Part shown: positions 1 to 5,339 of the stretch, one piece after another
Layout: every line of letters begins with the position of its first letter
Position numbering within the stretch: position 1 is the stretch's first letter
The notes under the pieces: generated by a model
Databases searched by the model: none
The model's input: the letters and a program-made list of their open reading frames with translations, nothing else
Told to the model about the DNA's origin: nothing
Translations under genes and position numbers: made by a program
Source: Bacteroidota bacterium
Lineage (GTDB): Bacteria; Bacteroidota; Bacteroidia; Bacteroidales; VadinHA17
Direction of reading: 5' to 3'
Assembly (NCBI GenBank): GCA_030593185.1
Contig: JAUVHQ010000173.1
Location: 1-5,339, forward strand
DNA: 5,339 bases

Positions 1-297
1 AAAGAAGATAAAAAAACCAAACGCTTGCGAACCAGACGAGGTGGAAAAGGAGGTAGTGAAACCCCTAAAGAAATGCCTGAAACTCAAGTTGTTGAAGATA
101 AGGAATTGAAAACAGAACCGGACGATAATAATGAAGAGGCAGGGAAGGAAGAAAAAGAACCGGAAAAAGTCAAAACGGAAGAAAACATGAAAGCTGAAGA
201 AACAGAAGATGTAAAAATAGAGAAGGAAAGCAAACAAAATGATGAGGAACAGAAAAGTGAAAATGACATTGTGTCTTCAGAGAAAAATGACGATTAA
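1..297 (+). CDS. rplQ: C-terminal tail of a ribosomal protein, probably L17 (partial, 5' end outside window)
   Basis: The frame is open from the left edge to a TAA at 295-297, giving 98 residues with no start inside that need be genuine; the gene begins upstream. The visible part is low complexity. About the first 24 residues are basic (KTKRLRTRRGGKGG near residues 6-19). The remainder is strongly acidic with interspersed lysines (for example EEKEPEK, EETEDVK) and ends in KNDD. There is no hydrophobic segment or folded domain. Bacteroidota L17 proteins, as I recall them, carry an extension after the conserved fold that starts with a similar KKxxRTRRxxK stretch and continues E/A/K-rich. That match, together with eno and gltA downstream, an order I recall from other Bacteroidota, is why I propose L17 of the 50S subunit, last gene of the alpha ribosomal operon. 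The conserved L17 core is not in the window, so the identity is inferred. Another ribosomal or RNA-binding protein with a charged tail is possible. Confidence 0.6.
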   Translation, partial: KEDKKTKRLRTRRGGKGGSETPKEMPETQVVEDKELKTEPDDNNEEAGKEEKEPEKVKTEENMKAEETEDVKIEKESKQNDEEQKSENDIVSSEKNDD

Positions 298-333
298 GTT
301 TTTAAACAAACAATAACTTTATAACTTATGCCC

Positions 334-366
334 GGATAAGGAAATCTTTCCTTATCCTTTTTTTTT
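334..366 (+). terminator. Intrinsic terminator after the rplQ-like gene
   Basis: GGATAAGGAAA (334-344) is exactly complementary to TTTCCTTATCC (347-357), an 11-bp perfect inverted repeat; in RNA the innermost pair or two would open to form the loop. It is followed by nine T (358-366). It lies 36 nt after the upstream stop codon and ends only 28 nt before the eno start, so it separates the ribosomal operon from eno unless read-through occurs. Confidence 0.9.
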
Positions 367-394
367 AATTATTATTTTATAAAAAACCAAAACT

Positions 395-1684
395 ATGGGA
401 CTAATAACTGAAATTATTGCACGACAAATTCTGGATTCTCGTGGAAATCCAACTGTTGAGGTGGATGTATATTCTGACACAGGTTTTATGGGTAGAGCAG
501 CAGTCCCTTCCGGAGCATCTACAGGTGTTCATGAAGCGGTTGAATTACGGGATGGAGATAAAGGTCGTTTTATGGGTAAAGGTGTCTTGAAGGCAGTAAA
601 CAATATTAATACTGTTCTCCGTGAAGAATTGAGAGGGTTTGATATTGCTGATCAAAACATTATTGATGCAGCTATGATACAGATTGATGGAACTGAGAAT
701 AAATCAAATCTTGGCGCTAATGCCATAATTGGCGTGTCAATGGCTGTTGCAAAAACTGCCGCTCTGGAATCAGGACTGCCACTTTTTAAATATATTGGCG
801 GAGTAAATGCGAATACGCTCCCGGTACCTATGATGAATATCCTTAATGGTGGTTCTCATGCTGATAATAAAATTGATATCCAGGAATTTATGGTCATGCC
901 ACTAGGAGCAGAATCTTTTAGTGAGGCTCTTCGTATGGGTTCGGAAGTATTTCATAATTTAAAATCTGTACTGAAGAAAAATGGTCATTCAACGAATGTT
1001 GGTGATGAAGGAGGATTTGCTCCTAACCTGGGATCGAACGAGGAAGCTATTGAAATGGTTTTAAAAGGTATTGAAGAAGCAGGTTATAAACCTGGTGAAG
1101 ATATTTGGATAGCCCTTGATCCTGCAGCGTCTGAATTCTACAATGCTGGAAAGAAAATGTATCATTTTGATTCAACCGGTGAAGACAAATCAACCGATGA
1201 GTTAGTTGAATACTGGAAAACCTGGACTAAGAAATATCCGATTATTTCTATTGAGGATGGTTTGCATGAAGATGACTGGGATGGATTCAGAAAATTAACC
1301 GGTGCAATTGGAGATAAAATTCAGGTCGTTGGTGATGATCTGTTTGTTACTAATGTGAAACGCCTGGCCAGAGGAGTTGAAGAGAAAGCTGCTAATTCAA
1401 TCCTTATTAAGGTAAACCAGATAGGGACTTTAACCGAAACTATCAATGCAGTAAATATGGCAACTGCAAATTCATTTACTTCTGTTATTAGTCACCGGTC
1501 AGGAGAAACTGAAGATACAACCATTGCCGATTTGGCAGTTGCCCTGAATACCGGGCAGATAAAAACCGGATCAGCATCAAGATCCGATCGGATTTCAAAA
1601 TACAACCAGTTACTTCGAATAGAAGAAATGCTTGGCGACTCCGCAAGGTTTGTAGGAAAGGATTTTAAGTTTTTAAAGAAATAG
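395..1684 (+). CDS. eno: Enolase (phosphopyruvate hydratase)
   Basis: Cytosolic glycolytic/gluconeogenic enzyme that interconverts 2-phosphoglycerate and phosphoenolpyruvate with Mg2+. The 429 residues match the usual bacterial length. The N-terminal domain has ARQILDSRGNPTVEVDV (residues 9-25) and the substrate-loop motif SGASTG (39-44). The barrel domain carries NGGSH (151-155), GDEGG with the catalytic Glu205, Mg2+ ligands Asp242 (ALDPAASEF), Glu287 (IEDG) and Asp314 (VGDDLF), and the enolase signature ILIKVNQIGTLTET (336-349) with the catalytic base Lys339. SHRSGETEDTTIADLA (366-381) and Lys390 in GQIKTGSASRSDR complete the active site. Every expected catalytic residue is present, so the enzyme should be active. 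The ATG at 395 places the conserved N-terminus correctly; no Shine-Dalgarno sequence precedes it, only an A-rich leader with A at -3 and -6. Terminators on both sides suggest a single-gene unit. The 158-167 segment reads DNKIDIQEFM, not the SDAPIAFQEF form I recall from many Bacteroidota. Confidence 0.98.
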   Translation: MGLITEIIARQILDSRGNPTVEVDVYSDTGFMGRAAVPSGASTGVHEAVELRDGDKGRFMGKGVLKAVNNINTVLREELRGFDIADQNIIDAAMIQIDGTENKSNLGANAIIGVSMAVAKTAALESGLPLFKYIGGVNANTLPVPMMNILNGGSHADNKIDIQEFMVMPLGAESFSEALRMGSEVFHNLKSVLKKNGHSTNVGDEGGFAPNLGSNEEAIEMVLKGIEEAGYKPGEDIWIALDPAASEFYNAGKKMYHFDSTGEDKSTDELVEYWKTWTKKYPIISIEDGLHEDDWDGFRKLTGAIGDKIQVVGDDLFVTNVKRLARGVEEKAANSILIKVNQIGTLTETINAVNMATANSFTSVISHRSGETEDTTIADLAVALNTGQIKTGSASRSDRISKYNQLLRIEEMLGDSARFVGKDFKFLKK

Positions 1685-1707
1685 AAAGATATCTTCTAAA
1701 TAACTAT

Positions 1708-1742
1708 AAAACAGAGGTTGATAGAATCAGCCTCTGTTTTTT
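1708..1742 (+). terminator. Intrinsic terminator of eno
   Basis: A 15-bp stem pairs 1708-1722 (AAAACAGAGGTTGAT) with 1726-1740 (ATCAGCCTCTGTTTT). It contains one U-G wobble (1718/1730) and has the triloop AGA. The T-run 1737-1742 overlaps the descending arm. It begins 24 nt after the eno stop. The A-run on the ascending arm would give a short U-run on the other strand too, but no minus-strand gene faces it. Confidence 0.9.
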
Positions 1743-1832
1743 ATTTTAAACCTGATTTACAGCATATAAATATCTTAGGTTTTGATGGCAATATCATCTA
1801 TATTTAATGAAAATAATAATTTATAACTAATC

Positions 1833-1860
1833 AGTCAGCAGTCCACAGTCGGCAGTCAAC
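1833..1860 (+). repeat. Left array: four tandem degenerate heptamers AGTCNNC
   Basis: Exact 7-nt periodicity: AGTCAGC at 1833, AGTCCAC at 1840, AGTCGGC at 1847 and AGTCAAC at 1854. All four keep AGTC and a final C and vary only at positions 5-6. The array stops abruptly at an A-run (from 1861). It pairs imperfectly with the oppositely oriented array at 1961-1988. Sequences of this kind recur between genes in Bacteroidota genomes as far as I recall; the function is unknown to me. Confidence 0.75.
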
Positions 1861-1912
1861 AAAAAAGTAAATAACAATCAAACAATTATAACACACGAGC
1901 ACTTTATCACAT

Positions 1913-1928
1913 TCCCGATAAATCGGGA
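1913..1928. repeat. Short palindrome TCCCGATAAATCGGGA
   Basis: TCCCGAT (1913-1919) and ATCGGGA (1922-1928) are perfect reverse complements around AA. The palindrome sits between the two heptamer arrays, 52 nt from the left one and 32 nt from the right one. No T-run follows, so it is not an intrinsic terminator. It could be a protein-binding palindrome, or the apex of a cruciform or RNA hairpin formed by the larger element. Confidence 0.65.
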
Positions 1929-1960
1929 CTGAAAAGTATAAATAGCCCGGTCTTCAAATT

Positions 1961-1988
1961 GCCGACTGCAGACTGAAGATTGCAGACT
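1961..1988 (-). repeat. Right array: four heptamers, inverted relative to the left array
   Basis: On the + strand the units are GCCGACT (1961), GCAGACT (1968), GAAGATT (1975) and GCAGACT (1982). Read on the minus strand these are AGTCTGC, AATCTTC, AGTCTGC and AGTCGGC, the same AGTCNNC pattern as the left array with one degenerate unit. Both arrays are 28 nt long. Their end-to-end alignment is identical at 21 of 28 positions, so they form an imperfect inverted repeat enclosing 100 nt. A local TCTTCA/TGAAGA pairing (1951-1956 with 1974-1979) is also possible. Confidence 0.75.
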
Positions 1989-2088
1989 TAAAAATGCAAA
2001 GTATAATGAAATTAACCATTTTAGGAATTCCAAACTTAAGAAACTGAATAGTTACAATAATTTTATTAACCAAAAACCCCTCTAAAAA

Positions 2089-3396
2089 ATGTCTGATTTA
2101 AAGAAAAAATTACACGGAAAGATTGAAAATTGGCGTCCCCGCACCACAAAATTGATTAAAGAATATGGTGATGTGGTTGTTGGTGATGTTACAATTGCTA
2201 AACTAATTGGTGGTATGCGCGGCATAAAATGCCTGGTAACGGATATCTCTTACCTTGATCCATACGAAGGAATTAGATTCCGGGGTTACACGATACCTGA
2301 AGTGCTTGAAAAATTACCCAAACCAAAAGATGGTTCAGAAATACCTTTTGTTGAGGGATTTGTTTATCTGCTTTTAACAGGTGATCTGCCAACCGAAAAC
2401 GAAGTTAATGAAATTGCAGAAGAATTCAAGCATAGAAGAGTAGTGCCGAAGTATGTTTTTGATGTCATTAATGCGCTTCCTGACGATACTCATCCTATGG
2501 TGATGTTTTCTGCAGCTGTACTTTCGATGGAAAAGGAATCTGAATTTGTTAAAGGTTATCAGAAAGGGATCAGCAAAATGGAATATTGGGATCCAACATA
2601 TGAAGATGCCATGAATCTGCTTGCAAAATTGCCTGAGATAGGGGCTTATATCTACCGGGCAAAATATAAAAATGGAGATATTATACCTCCAAATCCTGAT
2701 CTTGATTTCGGTGCAAATTTTGCACATATGATGGGAATTGATAAGCCCTATGATGATATGTCAAGATTATATTTTATTCTCCATAGTGACCATGAGAGTG
2801 GAAATGTAAGTGCTCATACAGGACACCTTGTTTCCAGTGCTCTGTCAGATGTTTATTACGCAATCTCTGCAATGGTCAATGGTCTTGCTGGTCCATTACA
2901 CGGTCTGGCAAACCAGGAAGTACTTCGCTGGATACAGGGAGTTATGGAAAAAATGGGTGGTAAAACACCAACTGAAGAGGAGATGAAAAAATTTGTTTGG
3001 GATACATTAAACTCAGGACAGGTAATCCCTGGCTATGGTCATGCTGTGTTAAGAAAAACAGATCCCAGGTATAAAGCACAACGGGATTTTTGCCTGAAGC
3101 ATCTGCCTGATGACCCGATCTTTAAATATGTAGACTCGTTGTACCAGGTTGTGCCTGATATTCTGAGAGAACATGGAAAAGCTAAGAATCCCTGGCCAAA
3201 TGTTGATGCTCAGTCAGGAGTTATCCAATGGTATTATGGAATTCGTGAGTATGATTTCTATACTGTACTTTTCAGTATCGGTCGTGCTATTGGTGTTGTA
3301 TCCAATATTATTTGGGACCGTGCTCTTGGATACCCTATTGAAAGACCTAAATCACTTTCAACAAAAATGGTTGAAGATATTGCATTTAAAAAATAG
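2089..3396 (+). CDS. gltA: Citrate synthase, mitochondrial/eukaryote-like type
   Basis: Condenses acetyl-CoA and oxaloacetate to citrate in the cytosol, the first step of the TCA cycle. The 435 residues are close to mature mitochondrial citrate synthase, and many blocks match that type. These include HSDHESGNVSAHT (232-244), NGLAGPLHGLANQEVL (264-279), NSGQVIPGYGHAVLRKTDPRY (starting at 308), GKAKNPWPNVDAQSG (363-377) and ERPKS (418-422). The catalytic triad is His271, His318 and Asp373, matching pig His274, His320 and Asp375. His235, Arg327, Arg399 and Arg419 match the known oxaloacetate/citrate-binding residues. I see nothing resembling the N-terminal region of the hexameric, NADH-inhibited enterobacterial enzyme, so a homodimer without NADH control is expected (inference from family). 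The start is ATG 2089 with an A-rich leader and no Shine-Dalgarno sequence. Terminators lie upstream (after eno) and downstream, so it is probably transcribed alone. A 2-methylcitrate synthase role is less likely given the close match to the eukaryotic Si type. Confidence 0.97.
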   Translation: MSDLKKKLHGKIENWRPRTTKLIKEYGDVVVGDVTIAKLIGGMRGIKCLVTDISYLDPYEGIRFRGYTIPEVLEKLPKPKDGSEIPFVEGFVYLLLTGDLPTENEVNEIAEEFKHRRVVPKYVFDVINALPDDTHPMVMFSAAVLSMEKESEFVKGYQKGISKMEYWDPTYEDAMNLLAKLPEIGAYIYRAKYKNGDIIPPNPDLDFGANFAHMMGIDKPYDDMSRLYFILHSDHESGNVSAHTGHLVSSALSDVYYAISAMVNGLAGPLHGLANQEVLRWIQGVMEKMGGKTPTEEEMKKFVWDTLNSGQVIPGYGHAVLRKTDPRYKAQRDFCLKHLPDDPIFKYVDSLYQVVPDILREHGKAKNPWPNVDAQSGVIQWYYGIREYDFYTVLFSIGRAIGVVSNIIWDRALGYPIERPKSLSTKMVEDIAFKK

Positions 3397-3424
3397 GTTT
3401 TTAGATATCTTTTTGTCGCGTGCG

Positions 3425-3454
3425 AAAAAGGCATTCTCAAGAATGCCTTTTTTT
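3425..3454 (+). terminator. Intrinsic terminator of gltA
   Basis: AAAAAGGCATTC (3425-3436) pairs perfectly with GAATGCCTTTTT (3441-3452) around the loop TCAA. The T-run extends from 3448 to 3454. It starts 28 nt after the gltA stop. The symmetrical A/T runs could allow action in both directions, but the next gene is also on the + strand, 44 nt downstream. Confidence 0.92.
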
Positions 3455-3498
3455 GTATCTTGTAGTTTGATTTTTGGATATAAATTGCATCTGATAGC

Positions 3499-5339
3499 AT
3501 GAAGCATTTTATTAACATACTTGAAGAAAACAATGAACTTGTTCGTATTAAAGAATATGTTAATCCGGAACTCGAAATAACTGAAATAACCGACCGGGTT
3601 TCCAAATCTAAAGGAGGAGGAAAAGCTTTGTTGTTTGAAAACACCGGAACAACATTCCCCGTTCTGATCAATGCTATGGGATCATATAATCGGGTTTGTT
3701 TAGCTTTTGGTACAAATGACCTTGATAGAATCGGTGAAGAAATTGAAACAATTTTCCAACAATTAACCAAACCCCGGGAAAGTATGTGGGGGAAAATTAA
3801 GCTTCTGCCACTGTTGAAAGCACTGGGATCCTGGATGCCTAACATAATTTCCGGTAAGGGAAGATGCCAGGAGGTAATTCACAAAACTCCGGATCTTAGC
3901 ATGCTTCCTGTGCTAAAATGCTGGCCCGAAGATGGTGGCCGGTTTATTACCCTTCCTATGGTTATTACTCGCGATCCTCAAAATAATACCAGGAATGTGG
4001 GAATGTACAGAATGCAGCTTTTCGATAAAACTACTACCGGTATGCATTGGCACCCCCATAAAACAGGCGCCCGCCATTATAATCAGTACAAAGCAATTGG
4101 AAAAAAAATGCCTGTTACCGTTGCCCTGGGAGGTGATCCTGTACTTGCCTATAGTGCAACTGCCCCCCTGCCTGACAATATTGATGAATATATGCTGGCT
4201 GGATTCATTCGAAAAAGGAAAGTGAATATGGTAAAATGCCTTACGAATGATCTTGAAGTTCCGGCTGAAGCAGATATTATTATTGAAGGATATATAGATC
4301 CGGAAGAGGAATTAGCATGGGAAGGGCCATTTGGCGATCATACAGGTTTTTATTCTTTACCGGACTGGTTCCCGAAATTTCATGTTACATGTATTACCCA
4401 TAAAAAAAATGCAGTATATCCTGCAACAATTGTAGGTATACCCCCACAGGAAGACGCCTGGATAATCAAGGCTACTGAACGGATATTCCTGACACCTATG
4501 AAATTGACCATGATCCCCGAAATTCTGGATATGGAGATGCCTCCGGAGGGAGTTGCACATAACCTGACTGTTATTAAGATAAATAAAACATTCCGTGGTC
4601 AGGCACAAAAAGTAATGAATACAATCTGGGGGGCAGGCCAGATGATGTTTACAAAAATATTAATAATTACAGGTAAGGAAATTGATATTCACAATTATCA
4701 AAAACTTGCTAAATATATATTTGATAGTGTTAAATTATCCAGAGATTTTCACTTTAGTAAAGGACCTCTTGATATTCTTGACCACTCGTCTACCCAATTG
4801 GCATATGGTAGTAAATTGTGTATTGATGCTACAAATACCTCTACCGGAACAGCAGTAAAACAGGCTCTGTTTAGCAAAATTGAAATTGATAAAATACTAA
4901 AATTTACCGAACAGGAACCCCAAATATCAGGAGTAAATGTTTCACTTTTAAAGAAAAAAATCCCAGTCATATTTGTATCAATCCTAAAAAAGGAAAAGGA
5001 ACAATTTTATGAAACAGGAAAAAATCTTTTGAATAAAATTTCTGTTTCCGGGATAAAAATTCTTATCATAGTTGATTATGGTCTGGATATGAATGAAGTT
5101 TCAATGCTTGTATGGGTTACGCTTGGAAACATTGAACCGGAACGAGATATCCGGTCAATTAAACTTGAAACTGAAACGCCCTGTTTTATAGTTGATGCAA
5201 CCAGAAAGTCTAAACTTAATCAGTTTAAGAGAGATTGGCCAAATGTAATTGTTTCTGATGATACAACGATAAAAGATATTGATGAAAAATGGAATGCTCT
5301 GGAATTGGGTGATTTTATTCATTCTCCTTCAAAAAAATT
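3499..5339 (+). CDS. ubiD: UbiD-family prenylated-FMN decarboxylase, long form, likely menaquinone synthesis (3' end just outside window)
   Basis: The frame is open from ATG 3499 to the right edge (613 codons plus 2 nt). An in-frame TAA at 3481 makes this the first possible ATG. UbiD enzymes remove a carboxyl group from aromatic or unsaturated acids using prenylated FMN made by UbiX. Visible hallmarks are NVGMYR (166-171, with the conserved Arg171), HWHPHKTGARHY (183-194), EGPFGDHTGFY (275-285, with acidic residues Glu275 and Asp280), PPEG (348-351), and GSKLCIDATN (437-446). By alignment from memory, Asn166, His187 and Glu230 would hold the metal ion. E. coli UbiD is about 497 residues; this protein exceeds 613, the extra being in the C-terminal third, where an internal repeat is seen (see findings). 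Bacteroidota lack ubiquinone, so a menaquinone-pathway role (possibly the futalosine branch, MqnL-like) is inferred; the substrate cannot be read from sequence. It ends in GDFIHSPSKK, which resembles the normal C-terminus, so only a few codons are probably missing. The preceding terminator implies its own promoter, which I could not locate. Confidence 0.92.
   Translation, partial: MKHFINILEENNELVRIKEYVNPELEITEITDRVSKSKGGGKALLFENTGTTFPVLINAMGSYNRVCLAFGTNDLDRIGEEIETIFQQLTKPRESMWGKIKLLPLLKALGSWMPNIISGKGRCQEVIHKTPDLSMLPVLKCWPEDGGRFITLPMVITRDPQNNTRNVGMYRMQLFDKTTTGMHWHPHKTGARHYNQYKAIGKKMPVTVALGGDPVLAYSATAPLPDNIDEYMLAGFIRKRKVNMVKCLTNDLEVPAEADIIIEGYIDPEEELAWEGPFGDHTGFYSLPDWFPKFHVTCITHKKNAVYPATIVGIPPQEDAWIIKATERIFLTPMKLTMIPEILDMEMPPEGVAHNLTVIKINKTFRGQAQKVMNTIWGAGQMMFTKILIITGKEIDIHNYQKLAKYIFDSVKLSRDFHFSKGPLDILDHSSTQLAYGSKLCIDATNTSTGTAVKQALFSKIEIDKILKFTEQEPQISGVNVSLLKKKIPVIFVSILKKEKEQFYETGKNLLNKISVSGIKILIIVDYGLDMNEVSMLVWVTLGNIEPERDIRSIKLETETPCFIVDATRKSKLNQFKRDWPNVIVSDDTTIKDIDEKWNALELGDFIHSPSKK

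Larger units (their letters stand above)
1743..2088. other. Gene-free interval between the eno terminator and gltA
   Basis: These 346 nt hold no credible coding frame. The first ~90 nt and last ~100 nt are plain AT-rich sequence. The middle (1833-1988) is a structured, repeat-like segment of visibly higher G+C: two opposed heptamer arrays around a palindrome, listed separately. The promoter of gltA must lie in this interval because the eno terminator stands upstream. I could not identify it with confidence; TAATTTTA at 2058-2065 is a 7/8 match to the Bacteroides -7 element TAnnTTTG but has no TTTG at the expected upstream distance. Confidence 0.7.

Noticed and set aside
1781..1806. Possible Bacteroidota promoter: TTTG (1781-1784) and TATATTTA (1799-1806)
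   Set aside because: The spacing between the elements is 14 nt, shorter than the usual ~19-20, the last base of the -7 element mismatches, and it lies nearly 290 nt from the next gene. Chance matches are expected in such AT-rich sequence.
1833..1988. CRISPR array in the eno-gltA gap
   Set aside because: The repeat unit is only 7 nt, units are adjacent without spacers, and the two arrays point in opposite directions.
2374..2727. 117-codon minus-strand open frame inside gltA
   Set aside because: It is entirely antisense to conserved citrate synthase, rich in Phe/Ile/His as expected from reading AT-rich coding sequence backwards, with no independent support.
3452..3487. Possible promoter for ubiD just after the gltA terminator (TTTG at 3452-3455; GATTTTTG at 3469-3476)
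   Set aside because: The -7-like element has a mismatch and the spacing to TTTG is only 13 nt; no other combination fits better, so no promoter is called.
3173..3502. 109-codon + strand open frame overlapping the gltA end and touching the ubiD start
   Set aside because: It is out of frame with conserved gltA sequence for most of its length and runs through the terminator hairpin; its translation looks like frame-shifted citrate synthase codons.
3258..3845. 195-codon open frame on the minus strand across the gltA end, the terminator and the ubiD start
   Set aside because: It lies antisense to two clearly recognisable genes and crosses an intrinsic terminator. Its translation shows no recognisable domain, so it is a shadow of the coding strand.
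3932..4225. 97-codon + strand open frame inside ubiD that starts with a hydrophobic stretch
   Set aside because: It is out of frame with the UbiD motifs NVGMYR and HWHPHKTGARHY that cover the same bases; the hydrophobic run is a frame artefact, not a signal peptide.

Overview
The window reads as a chromosomal, housekeeping stretch from a member of the Bacteroidota. Support: the sequence is AT-rich; none of the three visible start codons has a Shine-Dalgarno sequence; the citrate synthase is of the mitochondrial/eukaryote-like type that some Bacteroidota carry; the UbiD protein is of a long (>600 aa) form; and the first gene tail resembles the K/R- then E/K-rich C-terminus of Bacteroidota ribosomal protein L17 (end of the alpha operon). 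Genus or species cannot be told from sequence alone. All genes lie on the + strand.

Layout: 1-297 is the C-terminal 98 codons of a gene that begins upstream, most likely rplQ (L17). A strong intrinsic terminator (334-366) follows, then a complete enolase gene (eno, 395-1684) with its own terminator (1708-1742). A 404-nt gap (1685-2088) holds a repeat-like structure: two 28-nt arrays of four degenerate heptamers in opposite orientation (1833-1860 and 1961-1988) around a 16-nt perfect-armed palindrome (1913-1928). Next come a complete citrate synthase gene (gltA, 2089-3396), a third terminator (3425-3454), and a UbiD-family prenylated-FMN decarboxylase (3499 to the window end). The UbiD gene is open at the right edge but probably lacks only a few codons.

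Functionally, eno (2-phosphoglycerate to phosphoenolpyruvate) and gltA (entry of acetyl-CoA into the TCA cycle) are central carbon genes. The UbiD protein probably serves menaquinone synthesis. With a good terminator after each of the first three genes, they look like separate transcription units, not one operon.

No novel defence system, mobile element with a transposase, CRISPR array or RNA gene is visible. The two points most worth a second look are the paired inverted heptamer arrays between eno and gltA, and what looks like an internal duplication inside the C-terminal half of the UbiD protein.
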